DNA from: Candidatus Eremiobacterota bacterium
Lineage (GTDB): Bacteria; Vulcanimicrobiota; CADAWZ01; Ess09-12
Reading direction: 5' to 3'
Assembly (NCBI GenBank): GCA_031082125.1
Contig: JAVHLM010000008.1
Location: 62,001-126,000, forward strand
Length of the DNA: 64,000 nt
The stretch's first letter is position 1, and the number at the start of each line of letters is the position of its first letter. Under the pieces are notes generated by a model. That model was given only the letters and a program-made list of their open reading frames with translations, was not told the DNA's origin and searched no databases. Shown in pieces: positions 57,432 to 64,000 of this stretch. The translations under genes and the position numbers were made by a program.

Positions 57432-57844
57432 CAACGATTCCTCCCCTGGATAAAAGCCCTCCAGTCACCTGAGGCGACAGGCTCTCCGCATGACATGGCA
57501 TATTCCCGGTCACTGAAAAAATAGACCCAGCACTCAAGAGTGCCCGATCCGTCAAGGCTTACAGGCCTCTTTTCCCTCTCGTAGAGATTGCATGATCCCT
57601 TTTCATCGTAGCCTTCAAGCCGGTCAAGCACCCTGAGCGAGTCAGCACCCTCAAGCTCATACACTTCGCCTCTCACCGGGGAATCGCCGCTCTCTTCCAG
57701 GAGACCCGGGTACCCTTCCCGGGGAAAGTGATAGAGCACGCCCTTCACGGAGCCATACCCGACGAACCTCCCCAAGCTCTCCTTGTAATGGCGGTGATTT
57801 CCGAATCCCCTCATCAAAGTTCCATAGACGAAAACTCGCTCCAT
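57431..57844 (-). CDS. Gamma-glutamylcyclotransferase-like (AIG2-type) protein
   Basis: 137 residues from ATG 57844 (MERVFVYGTLMRGFGNHRHY). The Y-G-T-L-x-x-G loop and the downstream G-Y-G-S-V-K-G-V-L-Y are signature features; a catalytic-type Glu is in PVRGEVYELEGADSLRVLDR. Enzymes of this fold open 5-oxoproline-forming gamma-glutamyl bonds or carry out related cyclotransfer. A longer frame starts at 57874, directly after the stop of the previous gene; neither start has a convincing ribosome site. The interrupted paralogue follows with a 1-nt overlap. Confidence 0.7.
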   Translation of the reverse strand: MERVFVYGTLMRGFGNHRHYKESLGRFVGYGSVKGVLYHFPREGYPGLLEESGDSPVRGEVYELEGADSLRVLDRLEGYDEKGSCNLYEREKRPVSLDGSGTLECWVYFFSDREYAMSCGEPVASGDWRAFIQGRNR

Positions 57845-57877
57845 GACCACATAGTTCCCCCCCGCGAACTCCATATC

Positions 57878-58276
57878 CTACCGGCCCGACAGTGAACAGA
57901 TGCTCTCCTGTTCAGTCCAGTAAGAGCCGTCTTCCACGTCAATACAGAGAAACTGGTCATAGCCAAGATCCAGGTAAAGGACTCCGCTCACGGACCTGCC
58001 TGAAACCCTCACCTGGAGCACGCCGCAGTCAGTTCCAAGCGGCACCCTTATGGTGATGGGCCCGCCGGCCCTGCTCCCATTGCGGTAATAAGCTGTGCCT
58101 GATGAGGTGCGCGCCCTGCTCCCGTTTGAGTAATAGACATTGCCGGCATCGTCGGTGAGCCTGCTCCCGCTGGGAAAGTATGCCCCCCTGGCATGAGAAA
58201 TTGAAACGGTGCCTGCAACAATGAAGAGAGCGATAAGCACAGAAGAGATCAGAAAAAGACGAAAAGCTCCTCTCAT
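57878..58276 (-). CDS. Small secreted protein with short tyrosine-glycine repeats
   Basis: 132 residues with a signal peptide (RGAFRLFLISSVLIALFIVA, SISHARG). Repeats of the type G-x-x-Y-Y-x-N-G-S-R-A (GNVYYSNGSRA, GTAYYRNGSRA) form a short repeat region, then IRVPLGTDCGVLQVRVSG and a Cys pair near the end (LCIDVEDGSYW, ICSLSGR) suggesting a disulfide. It looks like a periplasmic or surface structural protein; no enzyme family fits. Start at ATG 58276 behind GCGGAGGTGCCTT. Upstream gap of ~200 nt with no gene. Confidence 0.55.
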   Translation of the reverse strand: MRGAFRLFLISSVLIALFIVAGTVSISHARGAYFPSGSRLTDDAGNVYYSNGSRARTSSGTAYYRNGSRAGGPITIRVPLGTDCGVLQVRVSGRSVSGVLYLDLGYDQFLCIDVEDGSYWTEQESICSLSGR

Positions 58277-58480
58277 AAGGCACCTCCGCAAAAAAGTTTT
58301 ATGCCCCCGTGGAAGCGGGAATGGATACGGCAAAGATTTTGATAAAGTGGGCAAGGATCAGCACAAGGGCAATAATTCATCCCTTCATGAGCATATAAAA
58401 CACCTCAATCCAAAAAGTGACATCCCGGGGGAAATACTTCCACCAGGCCACAGGGGGAGCAACAAAGGGAGGAGGCTCAT

Positions 58481-59725
58481 CTAGAGGCAGAACCAGGGGA
58501 GGGCCGTTACCAGGTCGTTGAGCTTCATCGGCTGAGGCGCCCGGCATATGACATATCCATGGCGGGCGCGGCCTTTGTTTTCATACAGGAATTTCAGCAG
58601 GTGGCGCCCGTCGGCTGGAGAGGGGTGCTCGGTCCATTTCGCTTCTACAGGCGTGAGAGTGCCTTCCTTTTCGATGATATAGTCGATTTCCATCCCGTCT
58701 TTTGAGCGCTGGTAGTGGAGCGTTCCCTCCCTCAGGTAGCACAGTCGCTTCCAAAGCTCGATACCGACCCATTGTTCAAAAAGAGGGCCTGGATTTGCCA
58801 AAACAAGCTCAGACGAAGGCATAAGCCCCGCCGCGGCATTTCTCACTCCCGTATCGAAGAAGAGAAACCTCGGCGTGGAGAGAAGGTTCTTCCTCCGGCT
58901 TCTTGTATAGGCTGGAACGGTGAACCCGATGAACATATCCTCCAGAAGCTGGTAATAGGATTTTACCGTCGGCAGTGTAACTCCTGTCTCCAGGGAGAGC
59001 GTCGCATAGTTGAGAACTCCTCCGGATTCTGTCGCTGCGAGCCGCAGGAAGCGAACAAAGGCTCCCCAGTCCCTCACGAATGCCTCCCGCCTGATTTCCT
59101 CTTCGAGGTGAATAAGCGAAAAGGCACGCAGCAGCTCAGGGCGGTCCACCTTATCGGCGGCGACGACACCGGGAAGAGCGCCATAAGCCAGGCGATCAAT
59201 CAAATCCCAGGAAGGAAAAGGGTGAGCCGGTCCATTCCCCTCATTCCATGAAAAGGGCAGCGGAGTTTCCGGACAATTATCCTGGCCCCGCGGAGCCGGG
59301 TGTTCTGCAGAGGTTAAAGGGTACAGATGATGGAGAAAACTTCTCCCGGGAAGGAGATTCGCTCCGATTTTCCGCAGCCTCCTCGCGGAACTGCCGCAGA
59401 GAACGAATCGCCACCTTTTTTTATCGCTGTCATAGAGATGCTGCACTGCATCGAAAATGGAAGGAACCGACTGGGCTTCATCCACAAAGACATACCGGGT
59501 CTCTTTCCCTTCGGGAATCGCCTTGCAGAGAGCAATGAATTCGCCAGGATAAGAAAGATACCGGGACCGTTCACCGGGGTCTGAAAAGTCTATTTTTACC
59601 GTGTCTGACGGCAGCAGCGCGTTCAGCAGGGTGGACTTCCCCGTCTGCCTTGCACCAAAAATCAGGTGAACATAAGGCCTTCTTAACTTCTCCCTGAGAG
59701 GGCCTGTGTACCATCGGTCAAACAT
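58481..59725 (-). CDS. DUF4143 / AAA_14 ATPase, copy 2
   Basis: 414 residues, same family as the 54311 protein but clearly divergent. P-loop LIFGARQTGKSTLLNALL, Walker B TRYVFVDEAQSVPSIFD, FVLCGSSARRLRKIG, and the DUF4143 core FLFFDTGVRNAAAG, WKRLCYLREGTLHYQRSKD, MEIDYIIEKEGTLTPVEAKW. Ends with a short RAPQPMKLNDLV segment. It has a 22-bp AT-rich palindrome ten bases before the ATG and little other 5' sequence, which suggests autoregulation, as in many free-standing copies of this family. The two copies bracket the 55549-58276 genes. Confidence 0.85.
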   Translation of the reverse strand: MFDRWYTGPLREKLRRPYVHLIFGARQTGKSTLLNALLPSDTVKIDFSDPGERSRYLSYPGEFIALCKAIPEGKETRYVFVDEAQSVPSIFDAVQHLYDSDKKRWRFVLCGSSARRLRKIGANLLPGRSFLHHLYPLTSAEHPAPRGQDNCPETPLPFSWNEGNGPAHPFPSWDLIDRLAYGALPGVVAADKVDRPELLRAFSLIHLEEEIRREAFVRDWGAFVRFLRLAATESGGVLNYATLSLETGVTLPTVKSYYQLLEDMFIGFTVPAYTRSRRKNLLSTPRFLFFDTGVRNAAAGLMPSSELVLANPGPLFEQWVGIELWKRLCYLREGTLHYQRSKDGMEIDYIIEKEGTLTPVEAKWTEHPSPADGRHLLKFLYENKGRARHGYVICRAPQPMKLNDLVTALPWFCL

Positions 59726-59734
59726 TTTACCACT

Positions 59735-59756
59735 AATATAAAATTGATTTTATATT
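59735..59756 (-). promoter_or_regulatory. 22-bp perfect palindrome at the DUF4143 copy 2 start
   Basis: AATATAAAAT, a 2-nt centre TG, then ATTTTATATT. AT-rich, with 10-bp arms, directly upstream of the ATG at 59725, overlapping the expected promoter region. Fits an operator for a dimeric autoregulator. Confidence 0.7.
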
Positions 59757-60330
59757 TATAGCACTATTCTAAAGCACAGTGAGCAGTTTGTCAACATATC
59801 TCGGAGAGATGAAGACCGTTCACACTCTTTTACCACAAAAGCCTCTTCTTCTTATATTTCTCCACATCCCGGCCATCTATGACCTGTACAATTGCTATAA
59901 GGCGGTTTATGTCAGCACCTGCATTGCCAGGAAGAGCTCAACAAAGATTTGCCTTCGGATTAAGACTGACTTTTTTGTCCCAATAGGCTATATTAGTCAG
60001 CCTGACAATCAAACGCGCCATCCTGAGCCCAGAGCTTTGATAAAAGGATTCAAATCTGCCTCTTTTCGTTCCCGGCGAGAGCGTTCGAAATTTGCAGGTG
60101 ACCTGAAACCACACTGCTGCTTAGAAAAAATACATCTTTCTCCCGCAAAAACATTCCCCCGGCGGCAGCCAGGTCTGAAACCCGGGGAAACCGGCCCAAT
60201 CCTTCGCTCAGTGCCGCATTATGGCCTTCAGAGTCATTTTTGACCTCTTCGCCCCTTTCAGGCCCTCTGAAGGGCATCCTTTGACGACCTTTTATCCTCT
60301 CTGTGATAAGGTTTCAGAGAGGTGACCTGT
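59757..60330. other. 574-nt region without a supported gene
   Basis: AT-richer than the neighbours. A plus-strand 154-codon frame (59779-60243) has no ribosome site, poor codon use and no motif, so I do not annotate it. No RNA or repeat recognised. Confidence 0.5.
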
Positions 60331-60359
60331 TTGATATTCTCTCACTGATATGCTATGAT
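60331..60359 (+). promoter_or_regulatory. Sigma-70 promoter giving a leaderless mRNA for HNH copy 2
   Basis: TTGATA (60331-60336), 17-nt spacer, TATGAT (60354-60359) preceded by TGC. Exactly 6 nt separate it from the ATG at 60366. Sequence before the -35 (GACCTGTTTGAT) is shared with HNH copy 1. Confidence 0.75.
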
Positions 60360-60365
60360 ATAACC

Positions 60366-62711
60366 ATGGATACACATGTAACCCAATCTGTTGCCGCCCT
60401 GTTTCTCCCAGATGAAGAAGAGCTTCTTCACCTCGGTGATTCCTTGCCTTCCAAGGATTACGAGGACATGCTCCTCCTCCCGGAGCCTTATGAGCTCCCC
60501 TCGGAGACCCCCTGCAGGCCCGAGCACCTGGTCAAGATCACCAGGGAAGGCCTTATCCCAGAGGCGGAAAAGCTCACGGAGGATATCACCTTCGGCTCCA
60601 TCGACAGGGATGAGCGGGCAGCGCGCATTGATTTTCTGATCTGCGAGGCAGTCCACGGCCGCCTCGCACTGGATCTTGTACTCGGCGGCCTTCTCGTCAC
60701 TCTGAAAACAAAGGGGGTTGATCAGTTAGGATACCGCTCCATGGGCACTTTCGCCACGGAGCATCTCTCATTTTCTGGGCGCACCGCGTCGGAGCTGATG
60801 CACAACTTCGAGCTTCTCAGGGCGCTCCCCCTCACGCGGGAGGCCTATCTTGAGGGCAGGATCGCAAAGAGCGCCCTCAGGCATCTCTCGAGAGTCATCA
60901 CGCCTGAGAATGAGTCCTGGTGGCTCGCCATTGCAGAGGAGCGCTCCCTGTGCGGCCTTGAGAGGGAAGTGAAAAGGGCTCTCGCGGGAGAAAATGCCGA
61001 TGCTCCCGCTTCCGGGGAAAGCGATAAGGCACACGATGCTGAGCCTGAGGGCACGATGCTATATTTTAGCGTACCGCCCTCCCTTGCCCTCACCTGGGAC
61101 TTCGCCCTCTCACTCTTCCAGGACAGGGAGCACTATGACGGGCCTGTCTCAGGCTTTGTCGAGGCGCTTCTCGCGAATTTCCTGGCCTCGGGGAAAGCTG
61201 CTCCAGAGCTTCCGGCCCTCTATAGAGAGGGGAATCGCCCCATATTTTCACGGGTGCCCCTCATGAAAAGGCGGATGGGAAACCGGCGCATCGGCGATCC
61301 CGATGAGGTTATCGGGGAGGACGGCGAGGGGCAGGCATTCGGCTCTCCCTGGGAGCTGCCCTGGAGCATCCATTTTCCGTCGTGGCTGGAAGAGGCCCGG
61401 TCCGGCGGAGAATACGCCGGGGTCTCCGCCAGGGCGGTTGCGAATCGCCTCCGGAGGGGCGCAACCATCCGCCAGAGGCTCGACGTGGCGGCGGGGATGC
61501 TCCTTCGGGCGATGGATGAGCGGCAGCTCCACCGCCTTCTCGGCTATGAGTTCATCGAGGATTACGCAGGGGAGTGCTGCGGATTTTCGATGGCTCAGAC
61601 CCGCCAGCTCATCAGGCTCGCCCAGGGATTCCGGCGCCACTCCCTCACTGAAGACGCCTTCAGGAAAGGTGTCATCACCAGGGAGCAGGCACGCCTCATC
61701 CTCCCCCTCGTGGACTCCAGGAATGAATCTCAGTGGATTGCCTATGCCGCGAGCGTGCCCACGGCGGACCTCAGGGAAGAGGCGGGGCGTGTCGCCCGGA
61801 TCCTTGAATATGACTGCCTGGTCCCCCACAATTATGCGCTCCTTCCCGGCTTCCGCTACGTCACCGACGAAAGGTTTCACGAGCTCCCTTCGGAGGTGCA
61901 GGACTGCATAAGGATAGGGTCCTGGTATCAAGGCCCCTCTCTTTGCTCTTCGTGGCCTCTCGCGTCAGACGACGAGGAGCTCGTTGCAGGACGCGACAGG
62001 CGCTTTGATGCGCCCTGGAAGTATTTCAGCGATGTCGATGAAATGCGCGCCTCCGAGGCCTCCATGGAAATTGAGAAAAACTCAACCCTGTGTGCGGGGC
62101 AAAAAGCCCGGCAGCTCTGCACCATCGCCCGGGGTGAGAGTCCCGAAGAGACCTTCCTGGTGGATATCCTCTCGGCAGGAAATCTCCCGCAGATGGCAGG
62201 GAGCTCCATGATGATAAAATTCTTTCTCCCCCGGGAGCTTGATCATGTCTGGAACGTGGCGGCACGGGCTTTTCTCAGTCATATCGCTCAGGCGGAAGGC
62301 GCCGGTGCCACAGATGATGCCTTGGGTGGCCCTGAAGAAAGATTCATTGCCGCCCTTCTAGCCGACTATCTCACCACCGAGGGAACCTTGAAAAAGGCGG
62401 CCCATCACCATAAAATCCTGAAGCGCGACCGGTTCCACTGCCAATCCCCCGGCTGCCGATGCCGCCGTAATCTCCATGTGCACCACATCATCAGGCGCTC
62501 ACAGGGCGGCACCGATGACCCCTGGAACCTCATTGTGCTCTGCGAGGCCTGCCACCTCCACCTCCTCCACGGCCTGCGGACCCTCACCGTGAAGGGCAGG
62601 GCGCCTTACGAGCTCACCTTCACCTTCGGCTCCCTCTCGGAAGGCACCCCTTTCCTGGTCTATGAAAAGGGTCTCCTGACGCGGGTTCCAGCGATTCCAT
62701 CAATTGCATGA
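60366..62711 (+). CDS. Large HNH endonuclease, copy 2
   Basis: 781 residues, strongly similar in order and motifs to the protein at 336-2858: MDTHVTQSVAALFLPDEEEL, two DUF222-like helical repeats (ending KSALRHLSRVITPENES and REQARLILPLVDSRNES) and a C-terminal HNH (CRCRRNLHVHHIIRRSQGG, then N-L-I-V-L-C-E-A-C-H). It is shorter than copy 1 because two insertions are missing. One HNH ligand differs: the C-terminal H-H pair of copy 1 is C-H here, still a usable metal ligand. Leaderless from the promoter at 60331-60359. Opposite orientation to copy 1 at a distance of 57.5 kb. Confidence 0.85.
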   Translation: MDTHVTQSVAALFLPDEEELLHLGDSLPSKDYEDMLLLPEPYELPSETPCRPEHLVKITREGLIPEAEKLTEDITFGSIDRDERAARIDFLICEAVHGRLALDLVLGGLLVTLKTKGVDQLGYRSMGTFATEHLSFSGRTASELMHNFELLRALPLTREAYLEGRIAKSALRHLSRVITPENESWWLAIAEERSLCGLEREVKRALAGENADAPASGESDKAHDAEPEGTMLYFSVPPSLALTWDFALSLFQDREHYDGPVSGFVEALLANFLASGKAAPELPALYREGNRPIFSRVPLMKRRMGNRRIGDPDEVIGEDGEGQAFGSPWELPWSIHFPSWLEEARSGGEYAGVSARAVANRLRRGATIRQRLDVAAGMLLRAMDERQLHRLLGYEFIEDYAGECCGFSMAQTRQLIRLAQGFRRHSLTEDAFRKGVITREQARLILPLVDSRNESQWIAYAASVPTADLREEAGRVARILEYDCLVPHNYALLPGFRYVTDERFHELPSEVQDCIRIGSWYQGPSLCSSWPLASDDEELVAGRDRRFDAPWKYFSDVDEMRASEASMEIEKNSTLCAGQKARQLCTIARGESPEETFLVDILSAGNLPQMAGSSMMIKFFLPRELDHVWNVAARAFLSHIAQAEGAGATDDALGGPEERFIAALLADYLTTEGTLKKAAHHHKILKRDRFHCQSPGCRCRRNLHVHHIIRRSQGGTDDPWNLIVLCEACHLHLLHGLRTLTVKGRAPYELTFTFGSLSEGTPFLVYEKGLLTRVPAIPSIA

Positions 62712-62821
62712 CATCTCGATGAGAAAGGTCGGAAACGTGGTCACCGATCCTGAGCCGAGAGCGGCCGGATAGGGTGAGCGTCAACAAGAGGAGCTGATTA
62801 AAGGGGCCGGCAGCCGGGCGG

Positions 62822-63553
62822 TCAGCGGGATTCCGGCTCTCCATCTTCATATTCCGTCACTTCCTCATCGATTTCGACCTCTTCCTCAGAGGGCGCCACC
62901 GTTGCCGCCCCCTTGTCGGTGGCCTCCGCGGGCGGCAGAGGATCGGCTCCCTGAGCGCCCTCGTTCTGCGCCTGCTCCATCTCTGCCAGGGCCGCCGGGT
63001 TGAAGTGCTCCGGGGTGAGAAAGCCGCTCTCCTTCATCATGCTCATCATTGCGAAGGTCTCCCGGGGCTCCATCGCGACGAGCGATTTAATGGGAATTCT
63101 GCCGTACTCGAAGGCAAGAAGCGTTTTACCGGTATCCTTGATTATATTGTTCATGGAGGTTCCGCCTTCCTCAGGCCGGACATTCCTTACCTTGCCGAGG
63201 GAAAAGCGGAGAGGAATCCTGAGAAACCAGAGCACGGCCGTGATGGTGATATTGCGGGAAGTCAGGGTGATCACCTGCCGGTCCATGAGGGACCTCACGG
63301 CGGTGTACATCGCCATCAGCCCTCCGAAAGTCCAGAAGGAAAGCCAGAAGAGCAGGAAAAACCTGACCGGCAGAGGGGTTTTGGGAGCGCAGAGCGCGAA
63401 AGAGGCGAAGAGCTCACCCATGAGCCACCCGCAGAGCCAGAAGCAGAGAAAGCAGCCCCCCGCCACCTGCTTTTCTGAAAGGACGCTTATTTCCAGGGTA
63501 TTCCGGCTCCTGGTGAAGGTTGCCGTTCCTCCCGGCACGAGTGGGTGCTCCAT
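62822..63553 (-). CDS. Hypothetical membrane protein, 243 aa
   Basis: Two or three transmembrane segments in residues ~30-95 (GGCFLCFWLCGWLMGELFAS, VRFFLLFWLSFWTFGGLMA) separate an N-terminal ~25 residues from a cytoplasmic part. That part contains a PH-like or GRAM-like stretch (RQVITLTSRNITITAVLWFL, then SLGKVRNVRPEEGGTSMN) as in bPH2-type proteins. The C-terminal 60 residues are acidic and disordered (ATVAPSEEEVEIDEEVTEYE). Function unknown. It is 18 nt downstream of the cysteine-peptidase-like gene on the same strand, so they may be one operon. Confidence 0.6.
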   Translation of the reverse strand: MEHPLVPGGTATFTRSRNTLEISVLSEKQVAGGCFLCFWLCGWLMGELFASFALCAPKTPLPVRFFLLFWLSFWTFGGLMAMYTAVRSLMDRQVITLTSRNITITAVLWFLRIPLRFSLGKVRNVRPEEGGTSMNNIIKDTGKTLLAFEYGRIPIKSLVAMEPRETFAMMSMMKESGFLTPEHFNPAALAEMEQAQNEGAQGADPLPPAEATDKGAATVAPSEEEVEIDEEVTEYEDGEPESR

Positions 63554-63571
63554 TGCCGCCTCCTCATTTTT

Positions 63572-64000
63572 CTACTGCGTCAGGAAATTCGCGTCGGCCG
63601 CCGCGCCGCGCAGATTAGCGAAAGTGGGGACCGACGGCTTCTGCTCGCCGGCCTTCCAGACATAACAGTTGTAATAGCTTGTGTTGTCGCAGTCTTCCCA
63701 CTCAAGCTCCTCATCGACGGCGACATTGGCGTCATTGTCGTCGGGGAAAGGGCTTTCGGGAGCGACGGCCCGCGGCCCTGGAGGGGCGGCATCCTTGCCA
63801 CTGGGTATTATATTGTACACGTAGCCTCTCACAAAATTATAGCCTGAGGGCGCATCGGTGGGGAGGGAATACCATGTGTTCCATGAGGTGTCACGCCATC
63901 CAAAGCTCACATGGAAGGTCTTGTCGCTCTCATTGTACCCGTCAATCACCACGCAGTGGCCTCCTGCCCACTCATCCTCCTTGACTTTCCTTATGAGCAT
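63572..64000 (-). CDS. Papain-fold cysteine peptidase-like protein (C10/C39-like), C-terminal part
   Basis: Truncated at the right edge (142 visible codons; the first M in the track is probably internal). The visible His motif AGGHCVVIDGYNESDKTFHV and SFGWRDTSWNTWYSLP is that of streptopain-like (C10) and C39_2 papain-fold peptidases, in which this His pairs with a Cys further upstream; the Asn usual in H-V-N-F-G-W is Ser here. The tail (NTSYYNCYVWKAGEQKPSVP) is outside the fold. Cleaves peptides if the upstream half is complete, which cannot be seen. It is followed 18 nt later by the membrane-protein gene. Confidence 0.6.
   Translation of the reverse strand: MLIRKVKEDEWAGGHCVVIDGYNESDKTFHVSFGWRDTSWNTWYSLPTDAPSGYNFVRGYVYNIIPSGKDAAPPGPRAVAPESPFPDDNDANVAVDEELEWEDCDNTSYYNCYVWKAGEQKPSVPTFANLRGAAADANFLTQ

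Noticed and set aside
59779-60243. 154-codon plus-strand frame
   Set aside because: No ribosome site, poor codon use, many aromatic and Cys or His residues without pattern, no family signature.
1-64000. tRNA, rRNA or CRISPR arrays
   Set aside because: No cloverleaf-type, rRNA-like or regularly spaced repeat sequence was recognised by eye; a Rfam/tRNAscan run would be needed to exclude small RNAs.

Overview
The window is about 58% GC bacterial chromosome with no rRNA, tRNA or CRISPR array that I can see. Gene density is high, with short gaps and many 1-10 nt gene overlaps. The mix of genes points to a Gram-negative-type envelope in an uncultured, signalling-rich lineage: an outer-membrane TolC protein with a MacAB-type pump, lipoproteins, membrane-anchored Ser/Thr kinases, an FHA protein, clostripain-type and C10/C39-type proteases, and many uncharacterised proteins. 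Candidatus Eremiobacterota (class Xenobia) or a similar candidate phylum would fit. This placement is inference from gene content only.

Layout. 1-6000: the start of a GH13 glycosidase, a large HNH endonuclease, a transposase relic and three small hypothetical genes. 6000-11120: a TolC / MacA / MacB-type efflux operon. 11120-17850: a protein-glutaminase-like deamidase, a small protein, a 1343-residue membrane and Ig-like protein with a separate C-terminal domain, and a coupled zinc-ribbon protein. 17950-20740: a response regulator, a transaldolase-like enzyme and adenosine deaminase. 20930-27400: a membrane-anchored protein, a radical SAM/SPASM enzyme, its degenerate partner and SecA. 27540-34945: two paralogous Ser/Thr kinases, an M49-type peptidase, a metallophosphoesterase and an amidohydrolase. 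35130-41080: hydrolases, a beta-propeller, an FHA protein and MnmA. 41100-43270: two convergent genes that share an unusual upstream element, then a lipoprotein gene interrupted by UGA. 43270-50490: esterases, serine acetyltransferase, an Fe-S Rrf2 regulator, a GNAT enzyme and clostripain. 50530-54080: a radical SAM enzyme coupled to a MocR regulator, and cysteine desulfurase. 54300-59760: two DUF4143 ATPases bracketing small envelope proteins and gamma-glutamylcyclotransferase-like genes. 60330-64000: a second HNH endonuclease, a membrane protein and a partial cysteine protease.

The observations that most deserve follow-up are these. (1) A DUF4878-like lipoprotein has an in-frame UGA exactly at its lipobox cysteine. 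A SECIS-like hairpin follows, with GGUC in the apical loop at the same distance from the UGA as in the E. coli fdhF element. (2) Three genes have a -10 box ending exactly 6 nt before the ATG, so they should give leaderless mRNAs. (3) A two-box element (boxes 33 bp apart) is duplicated upstream of two unrelated convergent genes at matching distance from their start codons. (4) There is a protein-glutaminase-like deamidase next to a large surface or export-type protein.

Sulfur and cysteine functions recur (serine acetyltransferase, IscR-like regulator, cysteine desulfurase, MnmA), but they are spread over about 14 kb and do not form one operon.
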